Origin: Paludibacteraceae bacterium
GTDB taxonomy: Bacteria; Bacteroidota; Bacteroidia; Bacteroidales; Paludibacteraceae
Reading direction: 5' to 3'
NCBI GenBank assembly: GCA_017962085.1
Contig: JAGCWA010000014.1
Span: 62,001 to 126,000 of the forward strand
Length of the DNA: 64,000 nt
In this document: positions 47,506 to 55,093 of the stretch, piece by piece
Layout of the letters: the number at the start of each line of letters is the position of its first letter
Position numbering within the stretch: position 1 is the first letter of the stretch
Made by a program: the position numbers and the translations under genes
Notes under the pieces: model-generated
Database searches by the model: none
Told to the model about the DNA's origin: nothing
The model's input: the letters and a program-made list of their open reading frames with translations, nothing else

Positions 47506-48111
47506 TTATCTGAAATTGAAAGTCACACCAATAGCGGCGGTAGGAAGGTTTCCGTAGCCCGGAGAACCCCAGTCGAACTGGAACTCCGTCTTCACGCCAA
47601 ACACATCCGTGAAGTACCATTTAGCACCCGTGAACATACCACCGGCATACTTAACATGGTCCCAATTATCCTTCTGCTCGTCAGACCACCATTTACCCGC
47701 AGGTGTAAAGACATTCACACCGCTGGTCAGACCAGCGTACGTATCCAAATGCTTCACAAACTCGAAGTGGAAAGCGGCACGGAACAAGCCCGTGTTCTGC
47801 AAATAGCCGAAATGCTTCTCGTCCCACTTACGATAATGGCAGAACGCATAGTAGAAGCCCAAGTCGATGGCGCCATTCTGTCCGAAATGCTTGCTTTTGA
47901 TGAAACCATCCGCAACGCCCCAACTACCATCCAAGATGATGGAAGGCATATTTGCCCTATCATTATGGGTGGAGCGAACACCAGGGACACCGATACCCAG
48001 TCCCAAAGTGAACTTACCCTTGTTGGCGAACTCGATGTGGTCCACCTTCTCCGCGAAGGAGAATGGACTCAATACTGATAGAATCGTCAGTAACAAAAAA
48101 ATCCTTTTCAT
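47506..48111 (-). CDS. predicted outer-membrane beta-barrel protein, paralogue A
   Basis: This 201-residue protein has a signal peptide ending in FSFAEK (about residue 21). The body alternates hydrophobic and polar residues as in a small beta-barrel and ends in the strand AAIGVTFNFR with terminal aromatics. It shares with the genes at 48173 and 54323 the patterns GxxxxLxxGVGVP, DGFIxxxxFGxNGAIDLG, FHFEFVxxLDxYAG and FGVKxEF. The frame extends to 48147, but the ATG at 48111 gives the signal peptide. It follows paralogue B by 61 bases and was probably produced by tandem duplication. Function unknown. Confidence 0.68.
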   Translation of the reverse strand: MKRIFLLLTILSVLSPFSFAEKVDHIEFANKGKFTLGLGIGVPGVRSTHNDRANMPSIILDGSWGVADGFIKSKHFGQNGAIDLGFYYAFCHYRKWDEKHFGYLQNTGLFRAAFHFEFVKHLDTYAGLTSGVNVFTPAGKWWSDEQKDNWDHVKYAGGMFTGAKWYFTDVFGVKTEFQFDWGSPGYGNLPTAAIGVTFNFR

Positions 48112-48172
48112 AATAACAATCGTTTTTTCAAAACATATTATCCTCACACAGAGGGAACATTATCTCTTCTAA

Positions 48173-48775
48173 TTAGAAATTGAACGTCACACCAACAGCG
48201 AAAGGAGGCATGTTATTATGCTCCTCACCCTTACCGATCCAATCGCTCGAGAATTCAGCCTTCACACCGAAGCTATCGGTGAAGTGCCATTTTGCGCCCA
48301 AGTAGTTACCAAAGATACCATCGCTGTTGCCATCGCTTTCACTCTGTCCGTTGGCATATTCGTTTCTCCAATGGCAGATAGCCACACCGCCCTGGAAACC
48401 AGCATAGACATCCAAATGCTGAACGAACTCGAAGTGGAAACCACAACGTACGGCGAGAGGCAACTCCCAATAAGTATGGTCATATTCAAGACCCAAAGTT
48501 GTATAAGAGTCTCCCCAATGACAATATCCGATATATGCGCCCAAATCGATGGCACCATTGTCGCCAAACGTCTTCGTGTGGATGAAACCATCCGCCAAGC
48601 CCCACATACCATCTACAGAAAGAGAAGGCATGTTCGCATGGCTATGAGGAGGAACACCAATCATAATACCGAGGGAGAAATCACCAGCATTGGCATACTC
48701 AATCTTGCTCACATTCGATGCGCTGACTCCCATGAAAGGAAGCACAGCCAACAGTAAAAACAATACTTTTTTCAT
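48173..48775 (-). CDS. predicted outer-membrane beta-barrel protein, paralogue B
   Basis: This 200-residue protein has a signal peptide (about 19 residues) and the same pattern as its downstream neighbour: FSLGIMIGVPP, LADGFIHTKTFGDNGAIDLG, FHFEFVQHLDVYAG, GAKWHFTDSFGVKAEF and a C-terminal FAVGVTFNF strand. The tandem arrangement and spacing (61 bases) indicate a recent duplication. A minus-strand -7 element, TACATTTG, lies at 48803-48810. No ligand or channel function can be inferred. Confidence 0.68.
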   Translation of the reverse strand: MKKVLFLLLAVLPFMGVSASNVSKIEYANAGDFSLGIMIGVPPHSHANMPSLSVDGMWGLADGFIHTKTFGDNGAIDLGAYIGYCHWGDSYTTLGLEYDHTYWELPLAVRCGFHFEFVQHLDVYAGFQGGVAICHWRNEYANGQSESDGNSDGIFGNYLGAKWHFTDSFGVKAEFSSDWIGKGEEHNNMPPFAVGVTFNF

Positions 48776-48802
48776 ACTATAATGATTATAAAATTAATGG
48801 CG

Positions 48803-48810
48803 CAAATGTA
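48803..48810 (-). promoter_or_regulatory. -7 element for the tandem barrel-protein genes
   Basis: The minus strand reads TACATTTG (TAnnTTTG), 27 bases upstream of the ATG at 48775. Confidence 0.5.
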
Positions 48811-48833
48811 CATCATTTTTTTGATTTCTTTTT

Positions 48834-50756
48834 TCATGATTCTATATTTTTTGTTAAACGTTCCACCTCTTCAATCCATATTTTGCTGGAGGCATCGCTT
48901 GGCATTCTCCAATCACCACGTGGTGAGAGGTTGACACTACCAACCTTCGGACCATCCGGCATACAGCTTCTCTTAAACTGTTGCGCGAAGAAACGCCAAT
49001 AGAACGTGCGCATCCACTTCAATATCGTCGCATTATCATATTTACCTTCAAACGCCTTGCGAGCCATAAAGAAAATCTTTGTAGGCGACAAACCGAAACG
49101 AAGGGTGTAGTAGATGAAGAAATCGTGGAGCTCGTAAGGTCCCACCAAATCCTCTGTCTTTTGTGCGATCTCTCCTTTGTCGTCGGCTGGAAGTAGTTCC
49201 GGACTGACGGGTGTATCGCAGACATCCAGCAAGGTCTCCTTTGCGGCCTCATCCATCTCATAAAGAGCCGCATATTTCACCAAGTATCTCACCAAGGTCT
49301 TCGGAATCGATGTGTTGACAGCATACATACTCATGTGGTCGCCGTTGTAGGTTGCCCAACCCAACACCAATTCAGACAAGTCGCCTGTTCCAACCACCAA
49401 TCCACCAATCTTGTTGGCATAGTCCATCAAGATCTGAGTTCTCTCGCGTGCCTGTGTGTTCTCATAGGTGACATCCAAAACGGAAAGGTCATGATCAAGA
49501 TCTTTCAAGTGCTGCAAGCATGCCGGTTTGATGTCCACCTCCTTGATCGAGATACCCAGACTCTTCATCATATTGAGTGAGTTGTGATAGGTACGACCGG
49601 TGGTACCGAAACCAGGCATTGTGATACCAACAATGTTTTTGCGAGGGAGACCTAGTTTGTCGAATGTCTTCACCATCACAAGCAACGCAAGTGTAGAGTC
49701 GAGACCTCCACTAATGCCCACAACCGCTTTCTGGATGCCGGTGTGATACAAGCGCGTCGCCAATCCACCCACTTGGATGGAGAAGATCTCGTTGCAACGA
49801 GTCTTCATCTCGTCCTCTGGCGGAACGAATGGATGAGGCGCGAATGTGCGGGTCACATCCGATGGATTGGCATATATCTCGGCTGAATCAAGGTGCGTGA
49901 TTTCAATCTCGTTCTTCTTGTTAGGGTTCTGATTACCGATGATGAAAGCGGAGTTGCGCAGACGATCCGCCTGCAATCGCTGCACGTCAATATCAGCGAT
50001 GGTGAGCTGTTCTTTGAAAGAGAAACGTTCCGACGTGGCCAACAGACTACCGTTTTCAGCGAGGATGGCAGTGCCGGAAAAGACGAGGTCGGTACTACTC
50101 TCTCCGAAGCCAGAACCCGTATAGATGTAGGCACACACATTCGTGGCAGACTTCTGCTTCACCAATTGACGGCGGTAAGCCTCCTTGCCAATCAGTTCAT
50201 CACTGGCAGAGAGGTTGAAGATGATCTCCGCACCCGCCAGACAGAGCTCGTCACTTGGAGATGCCGGCATCCATAAGTCTTCGCAGATCTCAATACCGAA
50301 TTTTAGTCCATCGGCCTCAAAGACCTGCCTCTTCTCACCAAATCCAGGTGTGAACCAACGTTTCTCGTAAAATTCATTGTTGCTTGGCAAATATTGTTTA
50401 TCCACCTCTGTATGAAAGAACCGTTCACCTGTACCAGCCACGAAAGCCGCATTGTACAATTTACCATCACGATAGTAGGGCGCCCCCACAATGGCATAGA
50501 GACCATGCCGACCAGCCGCCTCATTTATTCTAAGGAGCTGTCTTTGCGTCTCTTCAATCAAAGTACGTTGGTAAAAAAGATCGGAACAGGTATAACCCGT
50601 AAGACAAAGTTCCGGGAAACATACAATTTTAACATTCTCTTGCGCCGCCTTTTCTATCAGCGATATGATTCTGTCGGCATTCACCTTGGGATTGGCAATC
50701 TCCACCACTGGGATAGCACTGGCAATGCGGACGAATCCTACTTCTTTATTTTCCAT
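48834..50756 (-). CDS. nadE: glutamine-dependent NAD+ synthetase
   Basis: This 640-residue cytosolic enzyme makes NAD+ from deamido-NAD+, ATP and glutamine. The N-terminal carbon-nitrogen hydrolase (glutaminase) domain has the triad Glu49 (FPELCLTG), Lys120 (DKQYLP) and Cys158 (EICEDLW). The C-terminal NAD synthetase domain contains the ATP P-loop SGGLDSTLAL and later ligand motifs such as GTGDLSEL. The two-domain glutamine-dependent form is complete and of normal length. It is a single gene; the neighbours on both sides are unrelated. Confidence 0.95.
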   Translation of the reverse strand: MENKEVGFVRIASAIPVVEIANPKVNADRIISLIEKAAQENVKIVCFPELCLTGYTCSDLFYQRTLIEETQRQLLRINEAAGRHGLYAIVGAPYYRDGKLYNAAFVAGTGERFFHTEVDKQYLPSNNEFYEKRWFTPGFGEKRQVFEADGLKFGIEICEDLWMPASPSDELCLAGAEIIFNLSASDELIGKEAYRRQLVKQKSATNVCAYIYTGSGFGESSTDLVFSGTAILAENGSLLATSERFSFKEQLTIADIDVQRLQADRLRNSAFIIGNQNPNKKNEIEITHLDSAEIYANPSDVTRTFAPHPFVPPEDEMKTRCNEIFSIQVGGLATRLYHTGIQKAVVGISGGLDSTLALLVMVKTFDKLGLPRKNIVGITMPGFGTTGRTYHNSLNMMKSLGISIKEVDIKPACLQHLKDLDHDLSVLDVTYENTQARERTQILMDYANKIGGLVVGTGDLSELVLGWATYNGDHMSMYAVNTSIPKTLVRYLVKYAALYEMDEAAKETLLDVCDTPVSPELLPADDKGEIAQKTEDLVGPYELHDFFIYYTLRFGLSPTKIFFMARKAFEGKYDNATILKWMRTFYWRFFAQQFKRSCMPDGPKVGSVNLSPRGDWRMPSDASSKIWIEEVERLTKNIES

Positions 50757-51093
50757 ATTGTATTAATTAAACTATTCATTTTTAAAGGGAAAGGAAGAAA
50801 CAAATCTCTCACCAATAATCAAGGCAATTTACAAAGAATCGGCAATATAGCATCACAAAAACAACTTAATTTTCATCAGATGTAAAATGCTAGTTTTTGA
50901 AGATATCACAATCACGAAATGCAAAATGCGGAAATCCATTTAGGTGGGCTCTATCAATTCATTTCGTGGGAATTTTGATTTGGGTACAATCACATTTTGA
51001 AGAGGCGCAATGCATTACGTCTTTACGGTGACCGACTAACATACATAAGCAGGTATAGTCCCTCCGAAAAATAGCCAATCGTGTCACATCACC
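50757..51093. other. intergenic region upstream of nadE and the sigma-54 unit
   Basis: These 337 bases carry no convincing gene. A 74-residue minus-strand frame at 50959-51183 overlaps the sigma-54 promoter and looks spurious. An exact minus-strand TAnnTTTG for nadE was not found. Confidence 0.4.
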
Positions 51094-51120
51094 CGGACAG
51101 AATGGCACAAAAGCGGACAG
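51094..51120 (+). promoter_or_regulatory. candidate enhancer (UAS) repeats for a sigma-54 activator
   Basis: CGGACAG occurs at 51094-51100 and again at 51114-51120, 20 bases apart (two helical turns) and on the same face of the DNA, shortly upstream of a -24/-12 promoter. Sigma-54 activators commonly bind such sites, and many NtrC-family sites contain GACA. The activator is not known. Confidence 0.5.
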
Positions 51121-51137
51121 AAAGTTCATTTCAATGT

Positions 51138-51154
51138 TTGGCACGGTTTTTGTA
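51138..51154 (+). promoter_or_regulatory. sigma-54 (-24/-12) promoter
   Basis: TTGGCACGGTTTTTGTA has the -24 GG at 51140-51141 and the -12 region G at 51152 with exactly the required spacing. It matches the consensus TTGGCACG-N4-TTGC except for T in place of the final C. Transcription is predicted to start near 51165 and run rightward into the small ORF at 51287. RpoN-dependent initiation would require an activator ATPase. Confidence 0.72.
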
Positions 51155-51164
51155 TGAATATAGA

Positions 51165-51182
51165 TGACGATAAAGATCGTCA
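51165..51182 (+). promoter_or_regulatory. 5' hairpin at the predicted transcript start
   Basis: TGACGAT and ATCGTCA form a 7-bp stem with a 4-base loop (AAAG), placed exactly at the predicted +1 of the sigma-54 transcript. It could protect the 5' end or regulate translation of the ORF 105 bases further on. Confidence 0.45.
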
Positions 51183-51286
51183 ACTATGATCGAAAATCAT
51201 TTCGAAGAGCTACCCAGCTATGTTTTTCATAACCGAGCAACTCCGTTTAAATAAAACAAATTGTTTAACTTTAAATTGGTAGTATT

Positions 51287-51397
51287 ATGAAAGGTAATGA
51301 GAAAAAGCCTAAAAAGGTTGAGAAAAAAGCAAAACACATTGCTGCTTATTTGGCAGCTGAGGAGTCAGCGTCTCATATAGATGCTAAAAAGAAATGA
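51287..51397 (+). CDS. 36-residue lysine-rich small protein under sigma-54 control
   Basis: An ATG at 51287 opens a 36-codon frame ending in TGA at 51397. Eleven of the 36 residues are Lys, clustered in the first 16 (EKKPKKVEKKAK) and the last three. The middle (about residues 17-31) could form a short amphipathic helix. It lies about 122 bases downstream of the sigma-54 start and 5 bases before a strong terminator, so it fits exactly into a small transcription unit. A basic peptide of this kind might bind nucleic acid, the ribosome or the membrane, but nothing proves this. The transcript could also act as a regulatory RNA. Confidence 0.55.
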   Translation: MKGNEKKPKKVEKKAKHIAAYLAAEESASHIDAKKK

Positions 51398-51401
51398 ATC
51401 G

Positions 51402-51440
51402 AAGGGGGTTGCCAAACAAGGCGATCCCCTTTCCTTTTCT
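51402..51440 (+). terminator. intrinsic terminator of the sigma-54 unit
   Basis: A 12-bp stem (AAGGGGGTTGCC with GGCGATCCCCTT, two G-U pairs) and a 6-base loop, followed by TCCTTTTCT. Confidence 0.82.
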
Positions 51441-51503
51441 AGGAACATCCCCCAACAATTTCATATGGATGAGGCAAAAGACGATTAACCATTTCCGCCT
51501 CTG

Positions 51504-51538
51504 AAATAGTAAATCGTAAATAGTTAAATAGTAAATAA
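51504..51538 (+). repeat. A/T-rich intergenic repeat containing AAATAGTAAATCGTAAAT
   Basis: The 18-base string AAATAGTAAATCGTAAAT here recurs exactly, in inverted orientation, at 58306-58323 upstream of ahcY. A looser form occurs at 22893-22938. Each copy is intergenic. Confidence 0.5.
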
Positions 51539-51569
51539 TGCCACGAGGGCACTGCATCCCCCGTGGCAT
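51538..51569 (-). terminator. terminator after the Cys-rich repeat protein gene
   Basis: ATGCCACG pairs with CGTGGCAT (8 bp), extended by three more pairs (GGG/CCC) after one mismatch. On the minus strand the A/T-rich tract at 51504-51537 follows, starting with TTATTTACTATTT. It ends the minus-strand cassette that stops at 51596. Confidence 0.65.
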
Positions 51570-51595
51570 CACCAAATTTATGAAAACATATTAAC

Positions 51596-53458
51596 CTATT
51601 TCGTCACAACGCCCGTCAAATCCTTGGAGAAGTCCACATCGAACTCCACGCCATCCACAACGAGATGGTATGGTTTCGCCTCAAGATTCACCACCTCTGA
51701 TTTGACATCATATATGCACAAGCATCTGCATCTATCTCCGCCCTCCACCGTGCGGATCGTGATGGTATCCCCTTGGGCCACCACCTCAGTACCCTTCGTC
51801 GTGCAACAATTAATCTCGAGGTCGTGAGAAATGACAGTCAACACGCCAGTCTCAGGAGAGAAGACATAAGAGACAAGTGTATCCGCGGATTCAATATGCG
51901 TTAGGACAGGTTCCCTAGAACGAAGGCTATCCATCAGTGAGTCTCCCCTCTCTCTCTTGCAAGGGCTCAAGGAAAGGAGACGACCCCTTATACCCGTAGG
52001 AATAATCCCCGACACGATAGAGTCTTTAGACAAGTCAACATCAAAAGAGATATCACCATACGTCGAGCCCCGCACTGTAATATGATAGACACGAGGCTTC
52101 AGATCCTCCAAGCCAGTGGTAACATCATAAGTACACATGCACTTGCATGGCATACCGACCGGAACAGGGGTAATAACTATATTGTCACCATTTACGTCAG
52201 TCACAGACTGCGCCTCGATGCAACAGCTCAAAGGCACATCATACGCCACAACGACGCCCTCGCCCCGACGGAGGTCGAAACTGTAGGAAACCAACGTGTC
52301 TGTAGTTCTCTCGAGCTCCTCGACCAAACCTTTTTCCGAAGGAGAGCCCTTGCATGAACTACCCTCCAAGAAACGGCCCTTCGGATCTCCATACAGAATC
52401 ACGCCACTAAAGTCTCCTTCGTTTCCGATATGCAAATCGAATGAGCTGCCCTCCACTCGGAAGTGGTATATTTTTTCACTATCCGCAGCACCTTTCCTCA
52501 ATCCATTCACATAAGAAGTGACATCATAATAGCACATGCAATCACAGTCCAGTCCGCCCTTTTCATACACGAACACGACAATCGTATCCTTCATTTGAAT
52601 CACCGGAGAGACGAGATCCGAACAACAGTTCGTATATATGTTATGGGAAGTGATATAAAGTTGGTCGTTTTCGTAATCATAATGATAAGAGATCAAGGTG
52701 TCGCCGTCTTTCCATCTCCATCCGAACGCATCAACATCATCACCATACTCTTCTACCATATAATGGTTCTTACAAGGACTAGTTTTCACATAACCGCCAT
52801 TTGGGAATCTAGAGATAACACCATCTGTACTAGAGTTTAAATCGATATAAAACTCCCCTACGTCTTGCAGGCTGATGAGATAAGGCTCTTGATGAACCCC
52901 CGTTAAGACAACATTCACATTGTAGCCATAACAGAAACAATCACACGCCAACATGACACTCGCCGCAGAATCCTCGAAAATAGGGAATTGAGCAAGTTTC
53001 ATGTCGATTTGGCCATTGGTTCTTGTGACCGAATAATTCAAATCCGCAAACCACTCCGACTCGCAACACATTCCTTCTAAGGAATAGAAGGTTAAGGACA
53101 ACTCTCCTTTCTCAGGGGAATACTGATAGGTGACTAACGTATCGCTCACGTACGAGGAAGCGCTGGAATCAGCCGTACAGTTTCTCACCGCGGAGACCTT
53201 CTTCACGTCCAAATCCTCATGTCCGGAAAAATAGACTTGACTCAAATCATACACGGAAAATTTCTTGGTGAAATTTTGGAACCTACCCTTCGTTTGGATC
53301 TCCACCTGGCGAGTGGAATCGATATGGACAACAGTATCATACACCGATAACTCGTAAATATATGTTTTATTGTCGCTTTTTATATAAATTTTATTGGCTA
53401 CTGAAGCGAAGACGAAAGATGTCAACGCTATCAGACTCATAAGTATATACTTTTTCAT
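51596..53458 (-). CDS. large secreted Cys-rich repeat protein, cassette 2
   Basis: This 620-residue protein has a signal peptide of about 20 residues and an N-terminal segment (KIYIKSDNKTYIYELSVYD) that resembles the N-terminus of the mosaic protein at 9647. The rest is four tandem modules of about 130-150 residues. Each carries a DTLVxYxxx segment, an adjacent CC (CCE, CCS, CCI, CCT), then a CxCxC motif (CDCFC, CDCMC, CKCMC, CRCLC) and a C-terminal YxxxVxG strand. That is five conserved cysteines per repeat, suited to disulfides or metal binding outside the cell. I recognise no named family. The small tailed protein gene lies 3 bases upstream. Confidence 0.62.
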   Translation of the reverse strand: MKKYILMSLIALTSFVFASVANKIYIKSDNKTYIYELSVYDTVVHIDSTRQVEIQTKGRFQNFTKKFSVYDLSQVYFSGHEDLDVKKVSAVRNCTADSSASSYVSDTLVTYQYSPEKGELSLTFYSLEGMCCESEWFADLNYSVTRTNGQIDMKLAQFPIFEDSAASVMLACDCFCYGYNVNVVLTGVHQEPYLISLQDVGEFYIDLNSSTDGVISRFPNGGYVKTSPCKNHYMVEEYGDDVDAFGWRWKDGDTLISYHYDYENDQLYITSHNIYTNCCSDLVSPVIQMKDTIVVFVYEKGGLDCDCMCYYDVTSYVNGLRKGAADSEKIYHFRVEGSSFDLHIGNEGDFSGVILYGDPKGRFLEGSSCKGSPSEKGLVEELERTTDTLVSYSFDLRRGEGVVVAYDVPLSCCIEAQSVTDVNGDNIVITPVPVGMPCKCMCTYDVTTGLEDLKPRVYHITVRGSTYGDISFDVDLSKDSIVSGIIPTGIRGRLLSLSPCKRERGDSLMDSLRSREPVLTHIESADTLVSYVFSPETGVLTVISHDLEINCCTTKGTEVVAQGDTITIRTVEGGDRCRCLCIYDVKSEVVNLEAKPYHLVVDGVEFDVDFSKDLTGVVTK

Positions 53459-53461
53459 ACA

Positions 53462-53950
53462 CTATTTCTTTATAAGTTTGATTGACTGGTCGTTAACTTT
53501 CACAATATAGACACCCTTGATATCAGGTAAGGACAATTGGACTACTCCGTTCTCCGATGAGTTTGTTTGCTTGATCAACTCTCCTAAAACAGTGAACAAT
53601 CCCACTTGCGCCGACTCGGACAAACCCTCGATCAAAACATTTTTGTTGTCCAAATAGGTGACACGCACTTCGTTCGCCTGAACCTCTGGCACACCCTCAT
53701 TACCGCATGGCATAGGAATTCTCGCGAAATAATACTTGCTGACATCCGAGAATGAATAGGATAACGAAACAGATCCCTTCACAAACAGGCTATCATTCCT
53801 ATACTGTAATTCCGGAGAATCCTCCAAAACATAAGAATACGTTGTGTGATTCTTTAATTCAATCATCACAGCATTTGGGTCATCCGCATTAGCGAATGCA
53901 GCCCCATACGCCCCCATTAAGGCCCCAATTAGTAAACATTTCTTTCTCAT
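53462..53950 (-). CDS. small secreted protein with T9SS-like tail, cassette 2
   Basis: This 162-residue protein has a signal peptide ending near AFANAD (about residue 19). It is homologous to the protein at 9156: LEDSPELQY, SLSYSFSDVSKYYF and the tail GVYIVKVNDQSIKLIKK match in order. The frame extends upstream to 54043, but the ATG at 53950 gives the signal peptide and agrees with the promoter at 54122-54152. Only 3 bases separate it from the Cys-rich repeat gene. Function unknown; pairing with a giant repeat protein is shared with the first cassette. Confidence 0.6.
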   Translation of the reverse strand: MRKKCLLIGALMGAYGAAFANADDPNAVMIELKNHTTYSYVLEDSPELQYRNDSLFVKGSVSLSYSFSDVSKYYFARIPMPCGNEGVPEVQANEVRVTYLDNKNVLIEGLSESAQVGLFTVLGELIKQTNSSENGVVQLSLPDIKGVYIVKVNDQSIKLIKK

Positions 53951-54322
53951 TGCTAAAAAAATTACGTTAATAAATACACTATATATATAAATAATCAGAA
54001 ATTCACGGCAATAATCGTCAGCTTCTCCACACAAACACAACACTTAAAAATTGCTGATATTAACCCCCATCTTGAAAGAGGATATTGTACCCTATTATTG
54101 TTTTAAACTTCTTTTGATGTTCAAATATACATAAAATTTTATACTTTCCAAAAATTATCCACATATATTACGATTATATATGGAATATTTAGTATAAATC
54201 AACATCACAAAGAGGATGACGGCAACAATATACGCTGCAAGAATCAACCCACCAATCGGAAAATTAATCAAATCCACGCCACTACCTTCCCTATCGAAAC
54301 AGATTCACGGCCAGACAGAGGA
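53951..54322. other. intergenic region with the cassette-2 promoter
   Basis: These 372 bases, between the start of the small tailed protein gene and the stop of barrel paralogue C, are A/T-rich. Apart from the promoter at 54122-54152 I see no gene, RNA or strong hairpin. Confidence 0.45.
54122..54152 (-). promoter_or_regulatory. consensus promoter of the second secreted cassette
   Basis: On the minus strand TTTG (54149-54152) is followed after 19 bases by TATATTTG (54122-54129), matching TTTG-N19-TAnnTTTG. The predicted leader to the ATG at 53950 is about 165 bases. Confidence 0.7.
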
Positions 54323-55009
54323 TTACTTATTACCCAATTTGAATGAAGCAAGGACAGAAATGATAGGGAGGGCGGAACCCCCATAATGAGAACGTCCGTA
54401 AGCCTCCAGACAAGCTTTATCATCCGTACGGAGGAAATCATACGCCGCCTCAACTCCCAAAGCGAAATTATTGGTGAAGAACCATCTGGAACCCACATAG
54501 ACACCCACGACCGGGGAGAAGGTATTGGACTCCACCTCATTCCACAACTCAAAATGAGACTGCTCGGAATATACTGTGGACTCCATGAAACTCTCCGCAC
54601 AAATATTCAAACCGCCACACACACCCGCATATGCGTCGAAATACTTCATAAACTGGAAATGGAAGGCGCTACGAAGCGTCGCTGAGCATTGGAACACCTT
54701 CACACGTTGCGTCGTATTGTACAAGCCGAACTCATCCTTATAATGGCAAGCGGCAAAATGGATACCCATATCAACCGCGCCATTCCTTCCAAACAAATCG
54801 CTCCGCACGAATCCACTCGCCATACCCGCTGAAGCAGTGAAAGAAAAACACGGGATATCCGCAGCCGCCCCCGAAGTGAACGGAGGAACACCCACCCCTA
54901 GACTCAATGAGGTCTGACCCTTCGTGGCGATCTCAATCTCATCAATAGACGAAGCGGAAAGAGTCCCAACCGCCATAACGGCTAACATTATGCACAGAAA
55001 ACGCTTCAT
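54323..55009 (-). CDS. predicted outer-membrane beta-barrel protein, paralogue C
   Basis: This 228-residue protein has a signal peptide of about 19 residues and the pattern of the tandem pair at 47506-48775: LSLGVGVPP, ASGFVRSDLFGRNGAVDMG, FHFQFMKYFDAYAG and FFTNNFALGVEAAYD. It is longer and more divergent, and its last strand (VLASFKLGNK) lacks the terminal aromatic. A minus-strand -7 element, TATCTTTG, lies at 55032-55039. Function unknown. Confidence 0.65.
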   Translation of the reverse strand: MKRFLCIMLAVMAVGTLSASSIDEIEIATKGQTSLSLGVGVPPFTSGAAADIPCFSFTASAGMASGFVRSDLFGRNGAVDMGIHFAACHYKDEFGLYNTTQRVKVFQCSATLRSAFHFQFMKYFDAYAGVCGGLNICAESFMESTVYSEQSHFELWNEVESNTFSPVVGVYVGSRWFFTNNFALGVEAAYDFLRTDDKACLEAYGRSHYGGSALPIISVLASFKLGNK

Positions 55010-55031
55010 ATCACTAAATATAAATCAAAAA

Positions 55032-55039
55032 CAAAGATA
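55032..55039 (-). promoter_or_regulatory. -7 element for barrel paralogue C
   Basis: The minus strand reads TATCTTTG (TAnnTTTG), 22 bases upstream of the ATG at 55009. Confidence 0.5.
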
Positions 55040-55093
55040 TAAATATATAGCACAACTGCAAAAGAGAGAGGATGATTTTACACGGACAAAAGG

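Noticed and set aside
50959-51183. 74-residue minus-strand frame with several cysteines
   Set aside because: It overlaps the sigma-54 promoter and its UAS repeats, has no signal or domain and begins in the transcribed leader of the opposite unit.
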